Assembly (NCBI GenBank): GCA_964019135.1
Contig: OZ025256.1
Location: 37,110,035 to 37,174,034, forward strand
DNA from: Arenicola marina
Taxonomy: Eukaryota; Annelida; Polychaeta; Arenicolidae
DNA length: 64,000 nucleotides
Reading direction: 5' to 3'
Shown here: one piece after another, positions 21,701-34,576 of the stretch
How positions within the stretch are numbered: the first letter of the stretch is position 1
Layout of the letters: each line of letters opens with the position of its first letter
Position numbers and translations under genes: made by a program
Notes under the pieces: model-generated
The model's input: only the letters and a program-made list of their open reading frames with translations
Told to the model about the DNA's origin: nothing
Database searches by the model: none

Positions 21701-24700
21701 GATGAAATGTTAGTATATGAGATGAAGCAATGTCAGTATATGAGATGATGAAATGTCAGTATATGAGATGAAGCAATGTCAGTATATAAGATGAAGCAAT
21801 GTTCGTATATGAGATGATGCAATGTGAGTATATGAGATGATGAAATGTTAGTATATGAGATGAAGCAATGTCAGTATATGAGATGATGAAATGTCAGTAT
21901 ATGAGATGAAGCAATGTCAGTGTATGAGATGAAGCAATGTCAGTATATGAGATTATACAATGTCAGTGTATGAGATGAAGCGATGCCAGTATATGAGATG
22001 AAGCAATGTCAGTATATGAGATGAAGCAATGTCAGTATATGAGATGATATGTTAGTATATGAGATGAAGCAATGTCAGTATATGAGATGATGAAATGTCA
22101 GTATATGAGATGAAGCAATGTCAGTATATGAGATGAAACAATGTTTGTATAGGAGATGATGAAATGTCAGTATATGAGATGAAGCAATGTCAGTATATGA
22201 GATGAAACAATGTCAGTATATGAAATGATGAAATGTTAGTATATGAGATGAAGCAATGTCAGTATATGAGATGATGAAATGTCAGTATATGAGATGAAGC
22301 AATGTCAGTATATAAGATGAAGCAATGTTCGTATATGAGATGATGCAATGTGAGTATATGAGATGATGAAATGTTAGTATATGAGATGAAGCAATGTCAG
22401 TATATGAGATGATGAAATGTCAGTATATGAGATGAAGCAATGTCAGTATATGAGATGAAGCAATGACAGTATATGAGATTATACAATGTCAGTGTATGAG
22501 ATGAAGCGATTCCAGTATATGAGATGAAGCAATGTCAGTATATGAGATGAAGCAATGTCAGTTTATGAGATGATGAAATGTCAGTATATGAGATGAAGCA
22601 ATGTCAGTATATGAGATGAAACAATGTTTGTATATGAGATGATGAAATGTCAGTATATGAGATGAAGCAATGTCAGTATATAAGATGAAACAATGTTCGT
22701 ATATGAGATGATGCAATGTGAGTATATGAGATGATGAAATGTTAGTATACGAGATGAAACAATGTCAGTATATGAGATGATGAAATGTCAGTATATGAGA
22801 TGAAGCAATGTCAGTATATGAGATGAAACAATGTTCGTATATGAGATGATGAAATGTCAGTATATGAGATGAAGCAATGTCAGTATATGAGATGAAACAA
22901 TGTCAGTATATGAGATGATGAAATGTTAGTATATGGGATGAAGCAATGTCAGTATATGAGATGATGAAATGTCAGTATATGAGATGAAGCAATGTCAGTA
23001 TATAAGATGAAACAATGTTCGTATATGAGATGATGCAATGTGAGTATATGAGATGATGAAATGTTAGTATATGAGATGAAGCAATGTCAGTATATGAGAT
23101 GATAAAAATGTCAGTATATGAGATGAAGCAATGTCAGTATATGAGATGAAACAATGTTCGTATATGAGATGATGAAATGTCAGTATATGAGATGATACAA
23201 TGTGAGTGTATGAGATGATACAATGTCAGTAGATGAGATGAAGCAATGTCAGTATATGAGATGAAGCAATGTCAGTGTATGAGATGAAGCAATGTCAGTA
23301 TATGAGATGAAACAATGTCAGTATATGAGATGAAGCAATGTCAGTATATGAGATGATACAATGTGAGTGTATGAGATGATACAATGTCAGTATATGAGAT
23401 GAAGCAATGTCAGTATATGAGATGAAGCAATGTCAGTGTATGAGATGAAGCAATGTCAGTATATGAGATGAAACAATGTCAGTATATGAGATGAAGCAAT
23501 GTCAGTATATGAGATGAAGCAATGTCAGTATATGAGATGAAGCAATGTCAGTATATGAGATGAAACAATGTTCGTATATGAGATGATGAAATGTCACTAT
23601 ATGAGATGAAGCAATGTCAGTGTATGAGATGAAACAATGTTCGTATATGAGATGATACAATGTGAGTGTATGAGATGAAACAATGTCAGTATATGAGATG
23701 AAGCAATGTCAGTATATGAGATGAAGCAATGTCAGTATATGAGATGATGAAATATCAGTATATGAGATGAAGCAATGTCAGTATATGAGATGAAGCAATG
23801 TCAGTATATGAGATGATACAATGTGAGTGTATGAGATGATACAATGTCAGTATATGAGATGAAGCAATGTCAGTATATGAGATGAAGCAATGTCAGTGTA
23901 TGAGATGAAGCAATGTCAGTATATGAGATGAAACAATGTCAGTATATGAGATGAAGCAATGTCAGTATATGAGATGAAGCAATGTCAGTATATGAGATGA
24001 AGCAATGTCAGTATATGAGATGAAACAATGTTCGTATATGAGATGATGAAATGTCACTATATGAGATGAAGCAATGTCAGTGTATGAGATGAAACAATGT
24101 TCGTATATGAGATGATACAATGTGAGTGTATGAGATGAAACAATGTCAGTATATGAGATGAAGCAATGTCAGTATATGAGATGAAGCAATGTCAGTATAT
24201 GAGATGATGAAATATCAGTATATGAGATGAAGCAATGTCAGTATATGAGATGAAGCAATGTCAGTATATGAGATGATGAAATGTCAGTATATGAGATGAA
24301 GCAATGTCAGTATATGAGATGATGAAATATCAGTATATGAGATGAAGCAATGTCAGTATATGAGATGAAGCAATGTCAGTATATGAGATGATGAAATATC
24401 AGTGTATGAGATGAAGCAATGTCAGTATATGAGATGCAGCAATGTCAGTATATGAGATGATGAAATGTCAGTATATGAGATGAAGCAATGTCAGTATATG
24501 AGATGATGAAATATCAGTATATGAGATGAAGCAATGTCAGTATATGAGATGAAGCAATGTCAGTATATGAGATGACGAAATGTCAGTATATGAGCTGAAG
24601 CAATGTCAGGATATGAGATGAAGCAATGTAAGTATATGAGATGAAACAATGTTCGTATATGAGATGATACAATGTGAGTGTATGAGATGAAGCAATGTCA

Positions 24701-25131
24701 GTATATGATATGACGCAATGTCAGTATATGAGATGAAGCAATGTCAGTATATGAGATGAAGCAATGTCAGTATATGAGATGAAGCAATGTCTGTATATGA
24801 GATGAAGCAATGTCAGTATATGAGATGAAGCAATGTCAGTATATGAGATAAAGCAATCTCAGTATAGGAGATGAAGCAATGTCAGTATATGAGATGAATC
24901 AATGTCAGTATACGAGATGAAGCAATGTCAGTATATGAGATGAAGCAATGTCAGTATATGAGATGAATCAATGTCAGTATATGAGATGAAGCGATGTCAG
25001 TGTATGAGATGAAGCAATGTCAGTATATGAGATGAAGCGATGTCAGTATATGAGATGAAGCGATGTCAGTATATGAGATGAAGCGATGTCAGTATATGAT
25101 ATGAAGCGATGCCAGTACACCAATGTCAGTA
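15751..25131. repeat. 23-bp minisatellite array, about 400 units
   Basis: The basic unit is GTCAGTATATGAGATGAAGC plus AAT, with common variants GATGATGAAAT, GATGAAACAAT, GATGATGCAAT and GTTCGTATATG. In 15900-18480 some units are replaced by a spacer with AATATAAAGCAATATATGTAA-like sequence, absent later. Several higher-order duplications are visible (1777-bp tandem step; 460-bp step at 23591/24051). TGA stops on the plus strand rule out coding there. Minus-strand ORFs of 75 codons are repeat shadows. Confidence 0.98.
16199..19545. repeat. 1777-bp tandem segmental duplication inside the 23-bp array
   Basis: Copy 1 (16199-17975) and copy 2 (17976 to about 19545) share the same order of variant units. 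The offset is 1777 bp at 16201/17978, 16283/18060, 16441/18218 and 16625/18402. It drops to 1616 after about 17050 (seven units lost in copy 2) and to 1571 near 17922/19493 (two more units lost, one base gained). All but one of the length changes are whole units. Confidence 0.9.
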
Positions 25132-25531
25132 CTTGACACAAGGCACCGTTTTTGGGTTAGATGGCTCAAAATGAACCTACGAAACTGTGAAGATTATGAA
25201 ATAAAAGGGAAAACCGTGTAAACCAAGTGTTTTCTTGTGACAAGAGGAAAGAAATGATACCCCACTCGACAGGAGTTGAGCCACACAACGTTCAAACTAA
25301 GATAAGCAATCACATGGGAGAGTTTAACTGATAGCTAACAAAGCCATATTTTGCTCGGTGCTAAGATAAGCAATCATATAGGACAGTTTATTTTGATAGC
25401 TAACAAAGCAATCGTTTGCTCCGTGATCGCAATAACCATAAAGGTCTATGGTCTCTGCCTCAACTACACGCTCACAAACAAGTACTTAATAGCACACTCT
25501 TGTATCTTTCCAATCTGTTCATATTACAAAA
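25132..25531. repeat. Unique A/T-rich spacer with a 65-bp direct duplication
   Basis: CTAAGATAAGCAATCA begins two adjacent copies, 25297-25360 and 25361-25425, that share TGATAGCTAACAAAGC and end TTTGCTC.GTG. They differ at about a dozen positions, so the duplication is not recent. ORFs of 65 to 68 codons across it are unrecognised. Confidence 0.8.
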
Positions 25532-26347
25532 ATGCACAGTTATTGTCTATGGAATGACGATGCAGAGTTATTGTCTGTGGAATGACGATGCAGAGTTATT
25601 GTCTGTGGAATGACGATGAAGAATTATTGTCCGTGGAATGACGATGAGGAGTTATTGTCTGTGAAATGACGATGAAGAGTTATTGTCTGTGAAATGACGA
25701 TGCACAGTTATTGTCTGTGGAATGACGATGAAGTATTATTGTCTGTGAAATGACGATGAAGAGTTATTGTCTGTGAAATGACGATGCACAGTTATTGTCT
25801 GAGAAATGATGATGCACAGTTATTGTCTGTGGAATGACGATGAACAGTTATTGTCTGTGAAATGACGATGAAGAGTTATTGTCTGTGAAATGACGATGCA
25901 CAGTTATTGTCTGTGGAATGACGATGAAGTATTATTGTCTGTGAAATGACGATGAAGAGTTATTGTCTGTGAAATGACGATGCACAGTTATTGTCTGAGA
26001 AATGATGATGCACAGTTATTGTCTGTGGAATGACGATGAACAGTTATTGTCTGTGAAATGACGATGAAGAGTTATTGTCTGTGAAATGACGATGCACAGT
26101 TATTGTCTGTGGAATGACGATGAAGTATTATTGTCTGTGAAATGACGATGAAGAGTTATTGTCTGTGAAATGACGATGCACAGTTATTGTCTGAGAAATG
26201 ATGATGCACAGTTATTGTCTGTGAAATAACGATGAAGAGTTATTGTCTGTGAAATGACGATGCACAGTTATTGTCTGCGAAATGACGATGCACAGTTATT
26301 GTCTGTACAACGACCATGACGAGTAATTTTCTGAGGAATGGTCATGA
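25532..26347. repeat. 28-bp minisatellite, about 29 units
   Basis: Units resemble ATGCACAGTTATTGTCTGTG plus GAATGACG, with AAGAG, AAGTATT and GAGAAATGATG variants. The variant AAGTATT recurs at 25731, 25927 and 26123, a step of 196 bp or seven units, so a seven-unit block is itself repeated about three times. The last units after 26300 are degraded. Confidence 0.95.
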
Positions 26348-26821
26348 CACAACGAACTATTTTAAGTCTCCCTTCCGTGCAGATGACATGATGCGCACAT
26401 AAGACGATTCACTTTCGGGAGGGTAAGTCACGAGTGTCGTCACATGCAGGCTAGGGGCCATCTGAATGCCTGTCTCCTGCACAGCCGCCGCCGTAAATCC
26501 ATGCCTGTTGACGACTGCCAACTGTTGCCCTGTATGGCCGGGCCCCAGAGGCACACAGACCACCAACAGGTGTCCCCAGCTTGGGGGCAGGCAGCTCATC
26601 AACGACTGCTTGTTTACAGAGCCACTGGGCATTAGCATGCACAACAACACACTAGCCCCGTCCCAGGCTGGTAAACCCGCTCCCGATGGGAACTACCCCC
26701 CACCCCTCCCGGTCCCACCCCGCCCCGCCCGCCCGCCAAGCCAATCATCAACCTCCACCCTCCCCACCCCCTCCTAGGGAAACCATATGTCCGCTGGTGT
26801 CCCCGGGGTAGAGTAAAGATG

Positions 26822-26950
26822 GTCGGCGGGTGGTTTGCGAGGGGCGGGGGTGGGTGAGGGGTGGTGGGTGGTCTGCGAGGGGTGGGGTGGGTGAGGGGTG
26901 GCGGGTGGTCTGCGAGGGGTGGGGGTGGGGGAGGGTGAGGGGTGGGGGCA
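26822..26950. repeat. G-rich 37 to 38-bp tandem repeat, about 3 units
   Basis: The marker TGGTYTGCGAGGGG recurs at 26831, 26869 and 26906. The rest of each unit is GGGTGAGGGGTGG-like. Many G runs of three or more make intramolecular G-quadruplexes likely on the plus strand. Confidence 0.85.
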
Positions 26951-28063
26951 ATGTTCCGGTTCGTGGCTACAACTGGCCGACCCCATCAATATCCGTAGGA
27001 GGCGGGGAGCTGCGGCCGGATTGGCTCCCCCCCTCCCCCTCCTCCCCACTACACCTCCCAATACCCATGGGAGGCGGGGTGGGAAGGTGGGAATACAAGG
27101 GCGTGGAACACCAATCACCGTTAACTCCCCGGTCAGCCCCGCCCCCGTCCCTCCCCTCCCCCACGAATGACCTTGGTCCCCTTCTGTTGCCCTGTGCTTC
27201 CCGTGCCCCCGTGGCTCCAGACACCAGCATTATAACCAGCGGCCAATATTCCATATACGTCATTGTGCGGCAGTCCCACCAACCTTCCCAGCCGTGCCCC
27301 CCCCCCCCCAGCCTCCTCCCTGCTGCCCCCCGTATTCCCCATCCCCCTACCCGCTCAAAATCTGTCGCACTGATACCCCTGCCCTCCCCCACCCCTTCCG
27401 GCCTGACGGCGCCCAGCAGTGTCCCTCGGGAATGTTTTCCTGGTGAGTCCCCACACTGAGAAGCCCTCGCCCCCTCTCCACCCCGGTTCCTCACCCTTGC
27501 CATCATCTTTCTTTCGGATCTTCGTCTCCAGCATCATCGGCGCCCCCCCCCCCCTTCCCCGCACAACCTCACCCCCCCTGCACATCCAGTCCTCCAAACA
27601 CATCCTTTACACCCCAACTCCACTCACACCCTTCACTCCATACCACGTCCGCAAACCCTCCCATGCCCCCACCTCCCCACACACCGCTGCACGCTTTCCC
27701 CTTAAATTGGCACCCTACGTGTTGGTAGGACGGCTGGTCGGCCAACCCCAACCCTCGCCCCACCCAGCCACCCACGCCGGCAGCGAGCGTGCCCTCCCCT
27801 CCCCCCACCCCACCCCAACCGAACGCCCTAGGACCCCCCAAGCGCCTCTCGCCTCAAGGGCTTCCCCATCACTTGGACTTGCAAAGTGGGAAATCAGGCA
27901 ATACACCTGCCATCCACTGCATTGCGGACGCTGAAGCACGCGGTGAGAGGGTCATGGGCTACCCGAGGGTGCCAGGGGGTTCCAGGGAGCGTGGGAGGGC
28001 CAGTCAGGGGTGCCAGGGACGTGGGGTGCGGACCACACTACACAGACAACACCGTGACGGCGG

Positions 28064-28093
28064 TGACGTCACGATCGAGCCTCCTTGACGTCA
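28064..28093. promoter_or_regulatory. Pair of CRE palindromes
   Basis: TGACGTCA occurs at 28064-28071 and 28086-28093, 22 bp centre to centre, just before the 70-bp repeats. This is the full CREB/ATF site. Two perfect copies within 30 bp are unlikely by chance, but function is unproven. Confidence 0.45.
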
Positions 28094-28111
28094 TCCATTT
28101 GGAGTGAAATG

Positions 28112-28390
28112 GTCGTCCAACCACTGCCCGCCTTTGTCAGTAGGCGCCATGTTGTCACCGGGGACGGAAGCGGTAGCGCTGTCCGTCCAACCACTGCCCG
28201 CCTTTGTCCCTAGGCGCCATGCTGTCACCGGGGACGGAAGCGGTAGCGCTGTCCGTCCAATCACTGCCCGCCTTTGTCCCTAGGCGCCATGCTGTCACCG
28301 GGGACGGAAGCGGTAGCGCTGTCCGTCCAACCACTGCCCGCCTTTGTCCCTAGGCGCCATGCTGTCACCGGGGACGGAAGCGGTAGCGCT
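28112..28390. repeat. 70-bp tandem repeat, 4 units
   Basis: Units contain CACTGCCCGCCTTTGTC, GGCGCCATGCTGTCACC and GGGGACGGAAGCGGTAGCGC. The first unit (28112-28180) is the most divergent and the other three are nearly identical. The last unit passes directly into the pyrimidine array after GTAGCGCT. Confidence 0.95.
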
Positions 28391-31205
28391 TCTCCTCTTT
28401 CTCCTCTTTCTCCCTTTCCTCCTGCTCCTTCTCCTCCTCCTCCTCCTCTTCCACCTTTGCTCACCTTTCCCTCCTCCTCATCCACCACCTCTTCCTCTTC
28501 CTCCTTCTCCTCCTCTTCCTCCTCGTCTTCCTCCTATTCATTCTCTTCCTTCTCCTCCTCTTCCTCCTTTGCTCACCTTTCGCTCCTTCTCCTATTTCTC
28601 CCCTTCCTCCTGCTCCTTCTCCTCCTCCTCCTCCTCCTCCTCCTCCTCCTCCTCCTTTGCTCACCTTTCCCTCCTCCTCATCCACCACCTCTTCCTCTTC
28701 CTCCTTCTCCTCCTCTTCCTCCTCCTCTTCCTCCTATTCATTCTCTTCCTTCTCCTCCTCTTCCTCCTTTGCTCACCTTTCGCTCCTTTTCCTATTTCTC
28801 CCCTTCCTCCTGCTCCTTCTCCTCCTCCTCCTCCTCCTCCTCTTCCTCTTTTGCTCACCTTTCCCTCCTCCTCATCCACCACCTCTTCCTCTTCCTCCTT
28901 CACCTCCTCGTCCTCCTTCTCCTCCTCTTCCTCCTCCTCTTCCTCCTATTCATTCTCTTCCTTCTCCTCCTCTTCCTCCTTTGCTCACCTTTTGCTCCTT
29001 CTCCTCTTTCTCCCCTTCCTGCTGCTCCTTCTCCTCCTCCTCCTCTTCCTCCTTTGCTCACCTTTCCCTCCTCCTCATCCACCACCTCTTCCTCTTCCTC
29101 ATTCTCCTCCTCTTCCTCCTCCTCTTCCTCCTATTCATTCTCTTCCTTCTCCTCCTCTTCCTCCTTTGCTCACCTTTTGCTCCTTCTCCTCTTTCTCCCC
29201 TTCCTGCTGCTCCTTCTCCTCCTCTTCCTCTTCCTCTTTTGCTCACTTTCCCTCCTCCTCATCCACCACCTCTTCCTCTTCCTCCTCCTCTTCCTCCTAT
29301 TCATTCTCTTCCTTCTCTTCCTCTTCCTCGTTTGCTCACCTTGCGCCCCTTCTTCTTTTTCTCCCGTTCCTCCCGCTCCTTCTCCTCTTTCTCCCCTTCC
29401 TGCTGCTCCTTCTCCTCCTCCTCCTCTTCCTCCTTTGCTCACCTTTCCCTCCTCCTCATCCACCACCTCTTCCTCTTCCTCCTTCTCCTCCTCTTCCTCC
29501 TCCTCTTCCTCCTATTCATTCTCTTCCTTCTCTTCCTCTTCCTCCTTTGCTCACCTTGCGCCCCTTCTTCTTTTTCTCCCCTTCCTCCCGCTCCTTCTCC
29601 TCTTTCTCCCCTTCCTGCTGCTCCTTCTCCTCCTCCTCCTCTTCCTCCTTTGCTCACCTTTCCCTCCTCCTCATCCACCACCTCTTCCTCTTCCTCCTTC
29701 TCCTCCTCTTCCTCCTTCTCTTCCTCCTATTCGTTCTCTTCCTTCTCTTCCTCTTCCTCCTTTGCTCACCTTTCGCCCCTTCTCCTCTTTCTCCCCTTCC
29801 TCTGGCTCCTTCTCCTCCACCTCCTCCTCTTCCTCCTTTGCTCACCTTTCCCTCCTCCTCATCCACCACCTCTTCCTCTTCCTCCTTCTCCTCCTCTTCC
29901 TCCTCCTCTTCCTCCTATTCATCCTCTTCCTTCTCTTCCTCTTCCTCCTTTGCTCACCTTGCGCCCCTTCTCCTCTTTCTCCCCTTCCTCTGGCTCCTTC
30001 TCCTCCTCCTCCTCCTCTTCCTCCTTTGCTCACCTTTCCCTCCTCCTCATCCACCACCTCTTCCTCTTCCTCCTTCTCCTCCTCTTCCTCCTCCTCTTCC
30101 TCCTATTCATTCTCTTCCTTCTCTTCCTCTTCCTCCTTTGCTCACCTTTCGCCCCTTCTTCTTTTTCTCCCCTTCCTCCCGCTCCTTCTCCTCTTTCTCC
30201 CCTTCCTGCTGCTCCTTCTCCTCCTCCTTCTCCTCTTCCTCCTTTGCTCACCTTTCCCTCCTCCTCATCCACCACCTCCTCCTCCTCCTCCTCCTCTTCC
30301 TCCTATTCATTCTCTTCCTTCTCCTCCTCTTCTTTCTTTGCTCACGTTTCGCTCCTTTTCCTCTTTCTCCCATTCCTCCTGCTCCTCCTCCTCCTCCTCC
30401 GCCTCTTCCTCCTTTGCTCACCTTTCCCTCCTCCTCATCCACCACCTCTTCCTCTTCCTCCTTCTCCTCCTCTTCCTCCTCCTCTTCCTCCTATTCATTC
30501 TCTTCCTTCTCCTCCTCTTCCTCCTTTGCTCACCTTTCGCCCCTTCTCGTCTTTCTCCTCTTCCTCCTGCTCCTCCTCCTCCTCTTCCTCTTTTGCTCAC
30601 TTTCCCTCCTCCTCATCCACCACCTCTTCCTCGTCCTCCTTCTCCTCCTCTTCCTCCTCCTCTTCCTCCTATTCATTCTTTTCCTTCTCCTCTTCTTCCT
30701 CCCTTTCTCACCATTCGCTCCTTCTCCTCTTTCTCCCCTTCCTCCTGCTCCTTCTCCTCCTCCTCCTCGTCTTCCTCCTTTGCTCACCTTTCCCTCCTCC
30801 TCATGCATCACCTCTTCCTCTTACTCCTTCTCCTCCTCATCCTCTTCCTCTTCCTCTTATTCATTCTCTTCCTTCTCCTCCTCTTCCTCCTTCGCTCACA
30901 TTTCGCTCCTTCTCCTCTTTCTCCCCTTCCTCCTGCTCCTTCTCCTCCTCCTTCTCCTCTTCCTCCTTTGCTCACCTTTCCCTCCTCCTCATCCACCACC
31001 TCTTCCTCTTCCTCCTTCTCCTCCTCTTCCTCCTCCTGTTCCTCCTATTCATTCTCTTCCTTCTCCTCCTCTTCCTCCTTTGCTCACCTTTCGCTCCTTC
31101 TCCTCTTTCTCCCCTTCCTCCTGCTCCTTCTCCTCCTCCTTCTCCTCTTCCTCCTTTGCTCACCTTTCCCTCCTCCTCATCCACCACCTCTTTCTCTTCC
31201 TCCTT

Positions 31206-31236
<31 letters not shown>

Positions 31237-31886
31237 GCTCACCTTTCCCTCCTCCTCATGCACCACCTCTTCCTCTTCCTCTTTCTCCTCCTCATCCTCC
31301 TCCTCTTCCTCCTATTCATTCTCTTCCTTCTCCTCCTCTTCCTCCTCCTCTTCCTCCTATTCATTCTCTTCCTTCTCCTCCTCTTCCTCCTTTGCTCACC
31401 TTTCGCTCCTTCTCCTCTTTCTCCTCCTCCTCCTTCTCCTCCTCCTCCTCCTCTTCCTCTTTTGGTCGCTTTTCCTCCTCCTCATCCACCACCTATTCCT
31501 CTTCCTCCTTCTCCTCCTCATCCTCCTCCTCTTACTCCTATTCATTCTCTTCCTTCTCCTCCTCTTCCTCTCTTGCTCACGTTTCGCTCCTTCTCCTCTT
31601 TCTCCCCTTCCTCCTGCTCCTTCTCCTCCTCCTCCTCCTCTTCCTCCTTTGCTCACCTTTCCCTCCTCCTCATCCACCACCTCTTCCTCTTCCTCCTTCT
31701 CCTCCTCTTCCTCCTCCTGTTCCTCCTATTCATTCTCTTCCTTCTCCTCCTCTTCCTCCTTTGCTCACCTTTCGCTCCTTCTCCTCTTTCTCCTCTTCCT
31801 CCTGCTCCTTCTCGTCCTCCTCCTCCTCTTCCTCCTTTGCTCACCTTTCCCTCCTCCTCATCCACCACCTCTTTCTCTTCCTCCTT

Positions 31887-31917
<31 letters not shown>

Positions 31918-34545
31918 GCTCACCTTTCCCTCCTCCTCATGCACCACCTCTTCCTCTTCCTCTTTCTCCTCCTCATCCTCCTCCTCTTCCTCCTATTCAT
32001 TCTCTTCCTTCTCCTCCTCTTCCTCCTCCTCTTCCTCCTATTCATTCTCTTCCTTCTCCTCCTCTTCCTCCTTTGCTCACCTTTCGCTCCTTCTCCTCCT
32101 TCTCCTCCTCCTCCTTCTCCTCCTCCTCCTCCTCTTCCTCTTTTGGTCACTTTTCCTCCTCCTCATCCACCACCTATTCCTCTTCCTCCTTCTTCTCCTC
32201 TTCCTCCTCATCTTCCTCCTATTCATTCTCTTCCTTCTCCTCCTCTTCCTCTCTTGCTCACGTTTCGCTCCTTCTCCTCTTTCTCCCCTTCCTCCTGCTC
32301 CTTCTCCTCCTCCTCCTCCTCTTCCTCCTTTGCTCACCTTTCCCTCCTCCTCATCCACCACCTCTTCCTCTTATTCCTTCTCCTCCTCATCCTCCTCCTC
32401 TTCCTCTTCTGCTCACCTTTCCCTCCTCCTCATGCACCACCTCTTCCTCTTCCTCTTTCTCCTCCTCATCCTCCTCCTCTTCCTCCTATTCATTCTCTTC
32501 CTTCTCCTCCTCTTCCTCCTCCTCTTCCTCCTATTCATTCTCTTCCTTCTCCTCCTCTTCCTCCTTTGCTCACCTTTCGCTCCTTCTCCTCTTTCTCCCC
32601 TTCCTCCTGCTCCTTCTCCTCCTCCTTCTCCTCTTTCTCCCCTTCTTCCTGCTCCTTCTCCTCCTCCTCCTCCTCTTCCTTCTTTGCTCACCTTTTCCTC
32701 CTCCTCATCCACCACCTCTTCCTCTTCCTCCTCCTCTTCCTCCTATTCATTCTCTTCCTTCTCCTCCTCTTCCTCCTTTGCTCACCTTTCGCCCCTTCTC
32801 CTCTTTCTCCCCTTCCTCTGGCTCCTTCTCCTCCACCTCCTCCTCTTCCTCCTTTGCTCACCTTTCCCTCCTCCTCATCCACCACCTCTTCCTCTTCCTC
32901 CTTCTCCTCCTCTTCCTCCTCCTCTTCCTCCTATTCATCCTCTTCCTGCTCTTCCTCTTCCTCCTTTGCTCACCTTGCGCCCCTTCTTCTTTTTCTCCCG
33001 TTCCTCCCGCTCCTTCTCCTCTTTCTCCCCTTCCTGCTGCTCCTTCTCCTCCTCCTCCTCTTCCTCCTTTGCTCACCTTTCCCTCCTCCTCATCCACCAC
33101 CTCTTCCTCTTCCTCCTTCTCCTCCTCTTCCTCCTTCTCTTCCTCCTATTCATTCTCTTCCTTCTCTTCCTCTTCCTCCTTTGCTCACCTTTCGCCCCTT
33201 CTCCTCTTTCTCCCCTTCCTCCCGCTCCTTCTCCTCTTTCTCCCCTTCCTGCTGCTCCTTCTCCTCCTCCTCCTCTTCCTCCTTTGCTCACCTTTCCCTC
33301 CTCCTCATCCACCACCTATTCCTCTTCCTCCTTCTCCTCCTCTTCCTCCTCCTCTTCCTCCTATTCATTCTCTTCCTTCTCCTCCTCTTCCTCCTTTGCT
33401 CACCTTTCGCTCCTTCTCCTCCTTCTCCTCCTCCTCCTTCTCCTCCTCCTCCTCTTCCTCCTTTGCTCACCTTTCCCTCCTCCTCATCCACCACCTCTTC
33501 CTCTTCCTCCTTCTCCTCCTCCTCCTCCTCCTCTTCCTCCTATTCATTCTCTTCCTACTCCTCCTCTTCTTTCTTTGCTCACCTTTCGCTCCTTTTCCTC
33601 TTTCTCCCATTCCTCCTGCTCCTCCTCCTCCTCCTCCTCCTCTTCCTCCTTTGCTCACCTTTCCCTCCTCCTCATCCACCACCTCTTCCTCTTCCTCCTT
33701 CTCCTCCTCTTCCTCCTCCTCTTCCTCCTATTCATTCTGTTCCTTCTCCTCCTCTTCCTCCTTTGCTCACCTTTCGCTCCTTCTCCTCCTTCTCCTCCTC
33801 CTCCTTCTCCTCATCCTCCTCCTCTTCCTCCTATTTATTCTCTTCCTTCTCCTCCTCTTCCTCCTTTGCTCACCTTTCGCCCCTTCTCGTCTTTCTCCTC
33901 TTCCTCCTGCTCCTCCTCCTCCTCTTCCTCTTTTGCTCACTTTCCCTCCTCCTCATCCACCACCTCTTCCTCTTCCTCCTTCTCCTCCTCTTCCTCCTCC
34001 TCTTCCTCCTATTCATTCTTTTCCTTCTCCTCTTCTTCCTCCCTTTCTCACCATTCGCTCCTTCTCCTCTTTCTCCCCTTCCTCCTGCTCCTTCTCCTCC
34101 TCCTCCTCGTCTTCCTCCTTTGCTCACCTTTCCCTCCTCCTCATGCATCACCTCTTCCTCTTACTCCTTCTCCTCCTCATCCTCTTCCTCTTCCTCTTAT
34201 TCATTCTCTTCCTTCTCCTCCTCTTCCTCCTTCGCTCACATTTCGCTCCTTCTCCTCTTTCTCCCCTTCCTCCTGCTCCTTCTCCTCCTCCTTCTCCTCT
34301 TCCTCCTTTGCTCACCTTTCCCTCCTCCTCATCCACCACCTCTTCCTCTTCCTCCTTCTCCTCCTCTTCCTCCTCCTGTTCCTCCTATTCATTCTCTTCC
34401 TTCTCCTCCTCTTCCTCCTTTGCTCACCTTTCGCTCCTTCTCCTCTTTCTCCTCTTCCTCTTGCTCCTTCTCCTCCTCCTCCTCCTCTTCCTCCTTTGCT
34501 CACCTTTCCCTCCTCCTCATCCACCACCTCTTTCTCTTCCTCCTT

Positions 34546-34576
<31 letters not shown>

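Larger units (their letters stand above)
26348..28111. other. GC-rich, C-rich unique segment without a recognised gene
   Basis: The plus strand is C-rich with many CCCC runs. ORFs up to 209 codons lie on both strands, but they overlap each other and are Pro-rich or Gly-rich as expected from composition. I recognise no domain. A G-rich repeat and a CRE pair are listed separately. A CpG-island-like promoter or 5' exon could lie here, but I cannot support one. Confidence 0.5.

Noticed and set aside
25351-25557. 68-codon hydrophobic ORF
   Set aside because: It spans the 65-bp duplication and the first unit of the 28-bp array. Hydrophobicity follows from A/T-rich composition.
26830-27934. 209- and 171-codon Pro-rich ORFs in the C-rich segment
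   Set aside because: They are overlapped by equally long ORFs on the other strand. Composition explains them and no domain is visible.
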